From assembly GCA_030152985.1 (NCBI GenBank), contig JASLIE010000012.1, positions 1-6,095 of the forward strand: a stretch of 6,095 nt of DNA. Direction: 5' to 3'. This stretch comes from Bacillaceae bacterium. GTDB lineage: Bacteria > Bacillota > Bacilli > Bacillales > Amphibacillaceae. Made by a program: the position numbers and the translations under genes. Of the stretch, positions 1 to 6,095 are shown piece by piece (position 1 is the stretch's first letter; every line of letters starts with the position of its first letter). The notes below the pieces were generated by a model, which was given only the letters and a program-made list of their open reading frames with translations, ran no database searches and had not been told where the DNA came from.

Positions 1-162
1 ACTTACTTGAATGTCGACCAATCAAAAGAAAAGCCACAAGTACTTGATTATGCAATTTATGCAATGAATAATATAAACACTTTTGCAGGTGAAACAGGAT
101 TTGCGCCAATACCAGATGAAGAGGTTAAAGAAAGTGTCACATTTTTAGAAGGACTTAAATAA
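1..162 (+). CDS. pstS: PstS, phosphate-binding lipoprotein of the Pst importer (C-terminal end only)
   Basis: This is the last 53 codons of a frame open at the left edge and ending in TAA at 160-162. The visible peptide fits the final helical segment of PstS-type substrate-binding proteins: a 'KPQVLDYAIYAMNN' helix, then a 'GETGFAPIPDEEV' turn and a short last helix ending in GLK. That arrangement is typical of the PstS C-terminus, where a 'GY.PLP' like turn precedes the last helix. PstS captures inorganic phosphate outside the membrane and delivers it to PstC/PstA. The signal peptide, lipobox and phosphate-contacting residues are all outside the window, so identification rests on the tail plus the pstC-pstA-pstB genes directly downstream on the same strand. 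Confidence 0.85.
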   Translation, partial: TYLNVDQSKEKPQVLDYAIYAMNNINTFAGETGFAPIPDEEVKESVTFLEGLK

Positions 163-166
163 GTTT

Positions 167-213
167 AAATGAGAGTTTACTTCTCTTTAATCAAGAGAGT
201 AAGCTCTTCATTT
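167..213 (+). other. Long RNA hairpin between pstS and pstC
   Basis: The arms at 167-187 and 193-213 form about 20 base pairs, including one G-T wobble (176/203) and two single-base bulges (T182 and T207), around a 5-base loop at 188-192. It begins 5 bases after the pstS stop codon. No run of T follows (CCATAAAA comes next), so it is not a standard intrinsic terminator. Inference: it is a 3' stabiliser or processing site protecting pstS mRNA, or a partial terminator, giving more binding protein than membrane components. In B. subtilis the pst transcript is known to be processed downstream of pstS. Confidence 0.75.
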
Positions 214-234
214 CCATAAAATCTGTGTATAAAT

Positions 235-242
235 GAAAGGAA
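235..242 (+). promoter_or_regulatory. Ribosome binding site that decides the pstC start
   Basis: An AAAGGAA core lies 8 to 9 bases before the ATG at 251. An in-frame ATG at 233 has no purine-rich site upstream and itself overlaps this site. The start at 251 is therefore preferred. Confidence 0.75.
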
Positions 243-250
243 TATGTCCG

Positions 251-1192
251 ATGCGTTCAAATGAGACTAACATTGATGTTCAAAAAATGATTGCAGATAA
301 TAAAAAGTCCAATGGCTTTAAACGGAAATTCGAAAAGGCAATTCCCTTGATTCTATTACTGATTGCAAGTGTATCAGTTTTTACAACTGTTGGGATTGTT
401 GTGACCCTACTAAAGGAAACTTTGTTTTTCTTTAAGGAAGTTTCTTTTCTCGATTTTTATACGGGAACTAGCTTAAAGCCTTTAAGTCAAAATCCAGAGT
501 TTGGTGTTTTACCCTTGATCACTGGAACAGTTATCTCAACTGTTATTGCGATGCTTGTAGCGATTCCGATTGGATTAATGGCTGCAATCTATTTAAGTGA
601 ATATGCATCTGAACGGATTAGGAAGATATTCAAACCACTACTTGAAGTACTAGCAGGTATTCCGACGATTGTTTACGGATTCTTTGCCTTTACTTTTGTT
701 ACACCCCTTTTAGCAAAACTTATCCCATCTCTTGAAGCAACGAATATCTTAAGTCCGGGATTAGTTATGGGAATTATGATCATCCCAATGATTGCTTCCT
801 TATCAGAAGATGCCATGAGTTCTGTTCCTCAAGCCATGCGTGAAGGTGCACTCGGATTAGGTGCTACTAAACTTGAAGTGACCACACGTGTTGTTATACC
901 AGCAGCCTTATCAGGTATTATTTCATCTTTTGTCCTTGGTATATCACGTGCGATAGGTGAAACAATGATTGTGACAATTGCAAGTGGTAGTACAAAGAAT
1001 TTTACATTTGATGTGACACAATCGATGCAAACAATGACTGCTTATATTGTTGAAGTTACAGGTGGGGACGCGCCGGCAGGGTCGACGATTTATTATAGTC
1101 TTTATGCAGTAGCCATGACCTTATTTGTTTTCACCTTACTGATGAACTTCCTTGCAAGATATGTATCAAAACGTTTTAGAGAAGAGTATTAG
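251..1192 (+). CDS. pstC: PstC, phosphate ABC transporter permease
   Basis: This is one of the two integral membrane subunits forming the phosphate channel of the PstSCAB importer; it works with PstA and is driven by PstB. From the ATG at 251 it has 313 residues, a usual length for PstC. A charged, Lys-rich cytoplasmic N-terminus (about residues 1-29) precedes six hydrophobic segments near 30-54, 89-114, 134-155, 168-189, 222-244 and 282-305. The BPD permease 'EAA' loop that docks on the ATPase is at about 198-222 (EGALGLGATK...IPAALSGI), followed by the conserved SRAIGET at 232-238. The stop TAG at 1190-1192 lies just before the pstA ribosome binding site. An alternative ATG at 233 would add six residues but lacks a binding site. 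Expression is expected to follow phosphate starvation with pstS; no separate promoter was recognised before it. Confidence 0.96.
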   Translation: MRSNETNIDVQKMIADNKKSNGFKRKFEKAIPLILLLIASVSVFTTVGIVVTLLKETLFFFKEVSFLDFYTGTSLKPLSQNPEFGVLPLITGTVISTVIAMLVAIPIGLMAAIYLSEYASERIRKIFKPLLEVLAGIPTIVYGFFAFTFVTPLLAKLIPSLEATNILSPGLVMGIMIIPMIASLSEDAMSSVPQAMREGALGLGATKLEVTTRVVIPAALSGIISSFVLGISRAIGETMIVTIASGSTKNFTFDVTQSMQTMTAYIVEVTGGDAPAGSTIYYSLYAVAMTLFVFTLLMNFLARYVSKRFREEY

Positions 1193-1202
1193 GAGGAGTT
1201 GT

Positions 1203-2087
1203 ATGGGGTATATTGACGCTTTAAAAGTAGAGAAAAGAATGAGCTTTCGAGTGACATTAAATAAGCTTGCTAAGCTCATTTTCTTACTTGCCACCTTACT
1301 TGGTTTAGTTGTACTTGCTATTCTTTTGTACCGAGTCGTTTCAGAGGGAATTACGTGGATTAACTTTAACTTTTTGTTCGGTAAATTATCAACTAATGCA
1401 GATAAAGCGGGCATCTTAGGCGCTATTTTAGGAACTTTATGGCTCATGGTTGTCGTAGCTCCTGTTACAATTGTCTTAGGTGTCGGAACGGCTCTTTACT
1501 TAGAACTTTACGCTAAACGAGGAAAACTACATTCACTTATCCAAACTAACATATCAAATTTAGCTGGTGTTCCCTCAATTGTTTATGGGATTTTAGGGAT
1601 GACTGTCTTTGTTAGGGCACTTAATCTAGGTAATATTGTCTTAGCGGGTGGACTGACAATGTCACTTTTAATTTTGCCGATTACAATTGTAGCAAGTCAA
1701 GAAGCGATTCGAGCTGTTCCAGGTTATTTGAGTGAAGCATCATATGGAATGGGGGCAACAAAATGGCAGACGATTAAAAACATTATTTTACCTGCCTCCC
1801 TCCCAGGAATTATGACAGGATCGATTTTATCTCTCTCACGTGCAATTGGTGAGACAGCGCCGCTAGTTGTCATCGGTATCCCTGCCTTACTCATTCCTTT
1901 ACCGAATGGTATCTTTGATAAATTCACTGTCTTACCCATGCAAATTTATTACTGGACCTTGGATTCTACATTGACAGCTGAATATGCAAATTTAGCTGCT
2001 GCAACAATTGTTGTCTTACTTGTTGTTTTGCTGGTGCTTAATTTAACCGCAATTATAATTCGAAATAAATTTAAAGTTCAAAATTAA
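1203..2087 (+). CDS. pstA: PstA, phosphate ABC transporter permease
   Basis: This is the second membrane subunit of the high-affinity phosphate importer, pairing with PstC. It has 294 residues, with the first helix at about 22-45, then segments near 69-100, 115-140, 147-166, 200-230 and 262-287. The EAA loop is at 178-203 ([10 protein letters not shown]...LPASLPGI) and the family motif RAIGETAPL at 213-221; 'GETAPL' distinguishes PstA from PstC, which has 'GETM'. The start at 1203 is chosen because an AGGAGG site at 1191-1196 lies 6 bases upstream. The frame is open back to 1152, but using that start would overlap pstC and has no matching binding site. The gap to pstC is 10 bases and to pstB 13 bases, so all three are surely co-transcribed. 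Confidence 0.96.
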   Translation: MGYIDALKVEKRMSFRVTLNKLAKLIFLLATLLGLVVLAILLYRVVSEGITWINFNFLFGKLSTNADKAGILGAILGTLWLMVVVAPVTIVLGVGTALYLELYAKRGKLHSLIQTNISNLAGVPSIVYGILGMTVFVRALNLGNIVLAGGLTMSLLILPITIVASQEAIRAVPGYLSEASYGMGATKWQTIKNIILPASLPGIMTGSILSLSRAIGETAPLVVIGIPALLIPLPNGIFDKFTVLPMQIYYWTLDSTLTAEYANLAAATIVVLLVVLLVLNLTAIIIRNKFKVQN

Positions 2088-2100
2088 AGGAGAGAATAAA

Positions 2101-2937
2101 ATGCTGACACCCACAGTAAAAAAAGAGACAGCAGTAAAAGAGTTTACAAATATTGAAGTGATCCCAACACCGGAAGTCGCAAAGAAAACCGTCTTTGATA
2201 CACAAAACTTAAACCTATGGTATGGTGAAACACACGCCTTAAAGGACATTAATCTTGAAATTAAAGAAAAAGAAGTCACGGCGATCATTGGTCCTTCAGG
2301 TTGCGGAAAGTCAACCTACTTAAAAACGTTAAACCGTATGGTTGAGCTTGTTCCCTCTGTTAAGACAACAGGTGCAATTATGTATGATGAGCAAAGTATT
2401 TTTGATGAGAATTTAGCTGTCGAACAATTACGCACGCAAGTAGGTATGGTCTTTCAGAAGCCAAATCCTTTTCCAAAGTCGATTTATGAAAATGTTGCCT
2501 ATGGTCCAAAAATTCATGGCATTCGAAATAAAATGATCTTGGATGAAATTGTTGAAAAAAGTTTAAGAGATGCCTATATTTGGGACGAAGTAAAAGATCG
2601 TTTACACGAGAGTGCTTACGGGCTATCCGGAGGGCAACAACAAAGGCTCTGTATTGCACGTGCGCTCGCTATTGAACCTGAGGTTATTCTAATGGATGAA
2701 CCGACTTCAGCACTTGATCCAAAATCAACCTTAAAAGTAGAAGAGTTAATCCGTGAATTAAAAGATAAGTATTCAATCGTGATTGTAACACATAACATGC
2801 AACAAGCAGCGCGTATCTCAGATAAAACCGCTTTTTTCTTAAGTGGAGAAGTGATCGAGTTTGATAAAACAGAAGTGATTTTCAACTCGCCATCAGATAA
2901 ACGCACATCAGATTATATTAACGGACGTTTTGGTTAA
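2101..2937 (+). CDS. pstB: PstB, phosphate-importing ABC ATPase
   Basis: This is the cytoplasmic ATPase that energises phosphate uptake through PstC/PstA. In its 278 residues all ABC motifs are intact: Walker [10 protein letters not shown] at 64-72, Q-loop Gln at 119 within VFQKPNPFP, signature LSGGQ at 175-179, Walker B VILMDEP at 195-201 with catalytic Glu 200, D-loop SALD at 203-206, and switch His 231. The 'TLNRM' after Walker A and the 'FQKPNPFP' segment are typical of PstB within the ABC family. The N-terminus is about 20 residues longer than E. coli PstB, with a polar leader before the conserved 'NLNLWYG' strand. AAAGG-AGAG at 2086-2094 is the ribosome binding site. It is the last gene of the operon: a terminator follows, with neither phoU nor a second pstB. 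Confidence 0.98.
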   Translation: MLTPTVKKETAVKEFTNIEVIPTPEVAKKTVFDTQNLNLWYGETHALKDINLEIKEKEVTAIIGPSGCGKSTYLKTLNRMVELVPSVKTTGAIMYDEQSIFDENLAVEQLRTQVGMVFQKPNPFPKSIYENVAYGPKIHGIRNKMILDEIVEKSLRDAYIWDEVKDRLHESAYGLSGGQQQRLCIARALAIEPEVILMDEPTSALDPKSTLKVEELIRELKDKYSIVIVTHNMQQAARISDKTAFFLSGEVIEFDKTEVIFNSPSDKRTSDYINGRFG

Positions 2938-2958
2938 ATAATGCCCCCCATTATTTAA
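2934..2958 (+). other. Perfect inverted repeat over the pstB stop codon
   Basis: Ten-base arms TTAAATAATG (2934-2943) and CATTATTTAA (2949-2958) pair perfectly around a loop of five C. The pstB TAA (2935-2937) is inside the left arm. The stem is almost all A-T and no T-run follows, so by itself it is unlikely to terminate. It sits 11 bases upstream of a strong terminator and may protect the 3' end or help termination (inference). Confidence 0.6.
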
Positions 2959-2969
2959 TATAGATGATA

Positions 2970-3003
2970 AAGAAGTCTAACTCATGAGTTAGACTTTTTA
3001 TTA
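2970..3003 (+). terminator. Intrinsic terminator of the pst operon
   Basis: A perfect 24-base palindrome at 2973-2996 has arms AAGTCTAACT and AGTTAGACTT with a CATG loop. It is extended by A-T and G-T pairs from 2970 and followed by TTTTT-ATTAT. This is a classical Rho-independent terminator 32 bases after the pstB stop. On the opposite strand it also has a T-rich flank, but no opposing gene needs it. Confidence 0.92.
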
Positions 3004-3043
3004 TGTCCTTTTTAACCTTCATTTTATAACAAGTAACTCCTTT

Positions 3044-3059
3044 TTCTGTCTTTACAGAA
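3044..3059. promoter_or_regulatory. Candidate operator: dyad across the -35 box
   Basis: TTCTGT-CTTT-ACAGAA is a perfect 6-base inverted repeat with a 4-base spacer. It covers the entire -35 hexamer at 3051-3056. A site placed here would be expected to repress the promoter. It does not match the Fur, PerR, LexA or CcpA consensus sequences known to me. No regulator gene is adjacent. Confidence 0.4.
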
Positions 3060-3079
3060 GCAGAAGAAAGACTTATAAT
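3051..3079 (+). promoter_or_regulatory. Sigma-A promoter of the MFS-hydrolase unit
   Basis: The -35 TTTACA (3051-3056; one mismatch to TTGACA) and a perfect -10 TATAAT (3074-3079) are separated by 17 bases, the optimal spacing. Transcription should start near 3086, giving a leader of about 40 bases to the ATG at 3128. It lies downstream of the pst terminator, so these genes form their own transcription unit. Confidence 0.8.
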
Positions 3080-3127
3080 GGTTCAATTAATAGCTTTTAG
3101 AAAAGAAGAAGGTTGTGTCAATTATTC

Positions 3128-4309
3128 ATGATAGAAAAATCAGATAGAAATAGATATTTATTATTATTAGGAATTATTTTAATAGGTTCGACATTAAGGG
3201 CGCCACTGACCTCGGTTGGTTCACTTATTCCGCTGATCAGAGATGAACTTGCTGTTAGTAATGCTTTAATTGGAACAATCACGACCCTTCCCTTACTCGC
3301 ATTTGCGATTGTTTCGCCCTTTGTTCCTAAGGTGGCTAAGCGATTTGGCATGGAGAAAACGATTTTCTTCTCTCTTGTTCTGCTTATTTTGGGGATTATT
3401 TTAAGGTCTATTACAGGCGTGGCTAGCTTGTTTATCGGAACAGGGATTGTCGGGATTGCTATCGCTTTTGGGAATGTTTTGCTTCCTGGATTTATTAAGA
3501 TGAGTTTTCCCCTTCGAATTGGTCTTGTGACAGGTCTTTATGCGGTCTTTATGAACTTATTTGGTGCACTTGCATCGGGTTTAAGTATTCCGATTGCTTC
3601 AATTAAGAACTTTAGTTGGCAAGGTGCTTTGGCTGCTTGGGCCTTGCTTGTTTTAGTCGCCTTGATCGTTTGGTTGCCTCAGTTAAAAACTGAAAGGGAT
3701 TTAGAAATAAGTCAACAAAACAAGCCTAAACAAGTGAATGTCTGGAAATCACTCCGGGGCTGGCAGGTGACATTTTTTATGGGGCTTCAGTCACTTATGT
3801 TTTATACGAGCTTGACCTGGTTACCAGAAATCTTGCAAATGAACGGTTACACAGCCTATGAGGCAGGGTGGATGTTGTCCTTAATGCAATTTGCCTTGAT
3901 TCCTCTGACCTTTATTATGCCGATCATTGCCGGGAGAATGAAAAGTCAAAGTTTCTTAGGTGTCTTAACTGGCGCTATGTTCATCCTAGGCATCCTCGGT
4001 TTACTCCAGGGGAGCCCTTTCATGATTATACTGGCTGTCTTACTTTTAGGTGTAGCAAGCGGAAGTGCCTTTAGCTTATCGATGATGTTCTTTACTTTAC
4101 GGACTGAAGATGGTTATGCGGCATCTGAATTGTCAGGCATGGCCCAATCCTTTGGCTATTTACTGGCAGCGATTGGTCCAGTTTTATTTGGTTTTTTATA
4201 TGATTATTTTACAGACTGGACGGCATCACTCATCATGTTACTCAGCGTATCGGTTTTAATTACGCTCTTTGGCTATTTAGCAGGAAGAGAGGGAGTTATT
4301 CGTGACTGA
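3128..4309 (+). CDS. MFS transporter, CynX/NimT family (YycB-like)
   Basis: This is a twelve-helix major facilitator protein of 393 residues, a normal length for the family. Family hallmarks are the first-helix motif LRAPLTSVG (about residues 23-31), the loop 2-3 segment KVAKRFGMEKT (68-78), and GNVLLPGFIK in helix 4 (115-124). A polar central loop at about 187-208 separates two six-helix halves. Relatives include E. coli CynX (cyanate operon) and NimT (2-nitroimidazole efflux) and B. subtilis YycB; the substrate here cannot be read from sequence. Start choice: ATG 3128 is preferred, although the only Shine-Dalgarno-like stretch, AGAAGG at 3107-3112, is 15 bases away. The in-frame TTG at 3113 directly abuts that stretch and could not use it. 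The frame overlaps the next gene by 8 bases. Confidence 0.9.
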   Translation: MIEKSDRNRYLLLLGIILIGSTLRAPLTSVGSLIPLIRDELAVSNALIGTITTLPLLAFAIVSPFVPKVAKRFGMEKTIFFSLVLLILGIILRSITGVASLFIGTGIVGIAIAFGNVLLPGFIKMSFPLRIGLVTGLYAVFMNLFGALASGLSIPIASIKNFSWQGALAAWALLVLVALIVWLPQLKTERDLEISQQNKPKQVNVWKSLRGWQVTFFMGLQSLMFYTSLTWLPEILQMNGYTAYEAGWMLSLMQFALIPLTFIMPIIAGRMKSQSFLGVLTGAMFILGILGLLQGSPFMIILAVLLLGVASGSAFSLSMMFFTLRTEDGYAASELSGMAQSFGYLLAAIGPVLFGFLYDYFTDWTASLIMLLSVSVLITLFGYLAGREGVIRD

Positions 4310-5273
4310 TCAAACAGTAAGCTCAATCATTATTCCAACAAAGTCCATGTTAAAAACCTTTAATTGTTTTTTGTTTAAGGCAGATGGTGCTTACACTCTA
4401 GTTGATGCTTGTATTGACGATGATGAGGTGTGGGAGTTTTTTAAAGAACGCCTCAGTGAGCTGAAGATTGAAGTCAATGAAATTAACCGAATCGTCATTA
4501 CACATAATCATGCGGATCACATCGGACTGATTGGACGGATTAGGGAAATTAATCCGTCTGTTAAGGTTTATAGTCATCCGCGTGCTGTCTTAAGATTAAG
4601 GCGTGAGAGCTCATTTATGCAGATGCGAATTCGTTTCTTTGAAGATTTATACCGTTCACATGGGGCAGAGTCTGTAGCAAATAAAACGATTGAACGAATG
4701 AAACAATCCTTAGAAAAAAATAAACACCTGGCCATTGAAGAACCTATTTATCCACTTGTTGAAGGCGATTTTGTCGGTCCTTTTAAGGTCATCGAAGTAC
4801 CGGGACATGCCATTGATCACATTGCACTCTATCATTCAAAAACAAAAGAACTGATTTCAAGTGATTTAGCACTTGAGCACTCATCAAGTAATGCACTTGT
4901 TGAACCAGACAAAAATGGTCAACTGATGCCAACACTCGTCATGTACGAAGCCTCGCTTAAGCGAGTCTTAGACCTTGAGATTGAAAGAGTTTATCCAGGT
5001 CATGGTCCTGTAGTTAATGAGCAGGCAAGTGAGTTGTTTGAAAAACGTTTAAATTCGATTGAAAGAAAGGGTCACCGAATTAAAGAACAGTTGAAAACTT
5101 CGGCAAAAACAGCCGCAGAAATTGCTCAAATTCAGTATAAAGACCGCTATGAAAGTTTATTCCAACTTGTCATGTCAGAGGTGATTGGTCATTTAGAACG
5201 TTTAGTGCATCAAGGTGAGCTTCAACGTTTTGAGCAGGATGGATTGACTTATTATAAAGTAAAAGAAGGATGA
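4302..5273 (+). CDS. Metallo-beta-lactamase-fold hydrolase with probable C-terminal winged helix
   Basis: A 323-residue soluble protein with no signal peptide. The zinc-site motif HNHADH is at 68-73 (His 68, His 70, Asp 72, His 73), with further ligands His 169 (VPGHA), Asp 188 (SSDLA) and His 234 (YPGHG). The full binuclear metal set is therefore present. A helical insertion at about 95-145 is rich in Arg, Lys and Glu. Residues about 255-320 look like the winged-helix tail of LACTB2-type and other MBL-fold hydrolases (TAAEIA..., then HLERLVHQGELQRFEQDGLTYYKV). The substrate is unknown; family members cleave thioesters, lactones, phosphodiesters or RNA. It starts with GTG inside the end of the transporter gene (shared bases GTGACTGA) after a GAGAGGGAG binding site at 4287-4295, which suggests translational coupling. 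The stop TGA lies inside the terminator stem. Confidence 0.92.
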   Translation: MTDQTVSSIIIPTKSMLKTFNCFLFKADGAYTLVDACIDDDEVWEFFKERLSELKIEVNEINRIVITHNHADHIGLIGRIREINPSVKVYSHPRAVLRLRRESSFMQMRIRFFEDLYRSHGAESVANKTIERMKQSLEKNKHLAIEEPIYPLVEGDFVGPFKVIEVPGHAIDHIALYHSKTKELISSDLALEHSSSNALVEPDKNGQLMPTLVMYEASLKRVLDLEIERVYPGHGPVVNEQASELFEKRLNSIERKGHRIKEQLKTSAKTAAEIAQIQYKDRYESLFQLVMSEVIGHLERLVHQGELQRFEQDGLTYYKVKEG

Positions 5274-5301
5274 CGCAATGAGCGTCTCCTTCTTTTTATT
5301 T
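5261..5301. terminator. Bidirectional terminator between the hydrolase and NOS genes
   Basis: The left arm AAAAGAAGGA-T-GACGC (5261-5276) pairs with GCGTC-TCCTTCTTTT (5282-5296) around the loop AATGA. This gives 15 pairs with a single bulged T at 5271. Downstream T-rich sequence exists on + (CTTCTTTTTATTT) and on - (CTTCTTTTACTTTAT). It serves the + strand hydrolase gene, whose TGA (5271-5273) is in the left arm, and the - strand NOS gene, whose stop (5296-5298) borders the right arm. Confidence 0.85.
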
Positions 5302-6095
5302 AAAGGGATCTTTCTGATAAAAGTAATTTGGTGAAAGAATTGAGTTGTCATATGGCTTATGAAAAATGTGGGTTGTCGCTGGTGAGACGGGTGGAATTAA
5401 CCAAGTCCAATTTCCTGTAACAGGTCGATTTGCTTTTTTTTCTGCTTTTTCAAATCGTTTGAACTGCTCTGCAGCTGTATGATGGTCAACCAGTGTCACA
5501 CCAGCTTTTTCATAAGAGTCTAAAACAGCGTAATTAAGCTCAACTAAGGCTTTATCTTTCCATAAACTACGTGCGTGCTTCCGGTCAAGCTTCATTAAAT
5601 CAGCCACTTCTTCAAGCATATTGTAGCGATCTGTATCTGCTAAGTTGCGTGCACCAATCTCTGTTCCCATATACCAGCCATTAAAAGGTGCGGCCGGATA
5701 ATCAATGCCTCCGATTTCAAGTCGCATATTAGAAATAATTGGAACAGAATACCACTTCAAGCCGAGCTCATTAAAGCCTTCAAGTGTCGGATGCTGAATC
5801 TCAACTTCTTTAATGATGTCTTTTGGAATTTCAAAAAACTCAGGTTCACCTTGGTCAATTTGAATGACAAGAGGCAGGATATCATAAGCTGTCCCCTCAC
5901 CTTTCCAACCAAGACTTTGACATACTTTTGTAAATTCTAAAGACATTGAATCACCGATAACTCCTTGACTCGTTTCATACCCCGCATAGCGTAAGAGTTG
6001 GTGATTCCAAATCCTTACCCGATCAAAGCCATCTTTTCGAGCTGAAAAGACAGTGATTGTTGAGCGGATTTTTCCCTCATTTGTCGCAAATTTAA
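5296..6095 (-). CDS. nos: Nitric oxide synthase oxygenase, bacterial type (N-terminus missing at the window edge)
   Basis: This heme enzyme oxidises L-arginine to citrulline and NO. The frame is open to the right edge, giving 265 visible codons of the roughly 360 usual for Bacillus NOS; about 95 residues, including the heme-ligating Cys region, are outside. The Met at 5946 is internal: the frame upstream reads GKIRSTITVF and IWNHQLLRYAGYE, both conserved family segments. Using 5946 as residue 1, the arginine-binding Glu is residue 96 in GWYMGTEIG (codon 5659-5661), and the pterin-site GNWTWLIPP has Trp 180 and Trp 182. VPIISNM keeps the Ile found in Bacillus NOS where mammalian enzymes have Val, a change tied to slower NO release. 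The protein ends NYFYQKDPFK, the normal end of bacterial NOS, with no reductase domain, so a separate flavoprotein must supply electrons. It converges on the hydrolase gene. Confidence 0.97.
   Translation of the reverse strand, partial: KFATNEGKIRSTITVFSARKDGFDRVRIWNHQLLRYAGYETSQGVIGDSMSLEFTKVCQSLGWKGEGTAYDILPLVIQIDQGEPEFFEIPKDIIKEVEIQHPTLEGFNELGLKWYSVPIISNMRLEIGGIDYPAAPFNGWYMGTEIGARNLADTDRYNMLEEVADLMKLDRKHARSLWKDKALVELNYAVLDSYEKAGVTLVDHHTAAEQFKRFEKAEKKANRPVTGNWTWLIPPVSPATTHIFHKPYDNSILSPNYFYQKDPFK

Noticed and set aside
214..234. Possible promoter just before pstC (TATAAA near 228)
   Set aside because: No -35-like hexamer lies at suitable spacing, and the hairpin arm occupies that place. pstC is best explained by read-through from pstS.
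233..250. Earlier ATG for pstC
   Set aside because: There is no Shine-Dalgarno sequence before 233; the AAAGGAA that follows it fits the ATG at 251.
1152..1202. Upstream extension of pstA giving 17 more residues
   Set aside because: It overlaps pstC out of frame, has no ribosome binding site, and AGGAGG is correctly placed for ATG 1203.
1166..2906. Several 70-96 residue frames on the - strand opposite pstA and pstB
   Set aside because: They are antisense shadows of well-conserved genes, with no ribosome binding sites or family motifs.
3868..4074. 68-residue + strand frame inside the MFS gene
   Set aside because: It is an out-of-frame shadow of a clear 12-helix membrane protein, without a binding site or recognisable protein features.
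4952..4965. 14-base palindrome CTCGCTTAAGCGAG
   Set aside because: It lies inside the hydrolase coding region (encoding Ser-Leu-Lys-Arg) with no T-run or promoter nearby, so it is probably a chance result of codon choice.
5944..5946. ATG that would give a 216-residue NOS
   Set aside because: Conserved NOS sequence continues upstream in the same frame to the window edge, so this Met is internal and the gene is cut by the window, not truncated.

Overview
The window looks like chromosomal DNA of an AT-rich, low-GC Gram-positive bacterium (Bacillota, most likely Bacillales). The reasons are the AGGAGG-type ribosome binding sites, the GTG start on one gene, a TTTACA/TATAAT sigma-A promoter, the pstSCAB layout without phoU, and a reductase-less nitric oxide synthase very like the Bacillus enzyme. 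The species cannot be fixed from this sequence alone.

Region 1 (1-2999, + strand) is the phosphate-specific ABC importer: the last 53 codons of pstS, then complete pstC, pstA and pstB. A long hairpin separates pstS from pstC. pstC, pstA and pstB are tightly packed (gaps of 10 and 13 bases), each with its own ribosome binding site. The unit ends in two hairpins in tandem, the second a clear intrinsic terminator. There is no phoU and no second pstB before that terminator. The PhoP-type promoter expected for the operon would lie upstream of pstS, outside the window.

Region 2 (3000-5296, + strand) is an independent two-gene unit. It has a good sigma-A promoter with a perfect dyad across the -35 box. 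A 12-helix MFS transporter of the CynX/NimT family (like B. subtilis YycB) is followed by a metallo-beta-lactamase-fold hydrolase with a probable C-terminal winged helix. The two reading frames overlap by 8 bases, so translation is probably coupled. Their substrates are unknown.

Region 3 (5261-6095, - strand) is the C-terminal three quarters of a bacterial nitric oxide synthase oxygenase, converging on region 2. Its start, heme-ligating Cys region and promoter lie beyond the right edge. One bulged hairpin between the convergent genes, containing the hydrolase stop codon, can act as terminator for both strands.

No mobile element, CRISPR array, tRNA, rRNA or riboswitch was recognised. Most of the window is ordinary housekeeping and accessory-metabolism DNA; I did not find an evident new system. 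The points worth a second look are the regulatory dyad, the coupled MFS-hydrolase pair, the RNA hairpins of the pst operon and the NOS gene.
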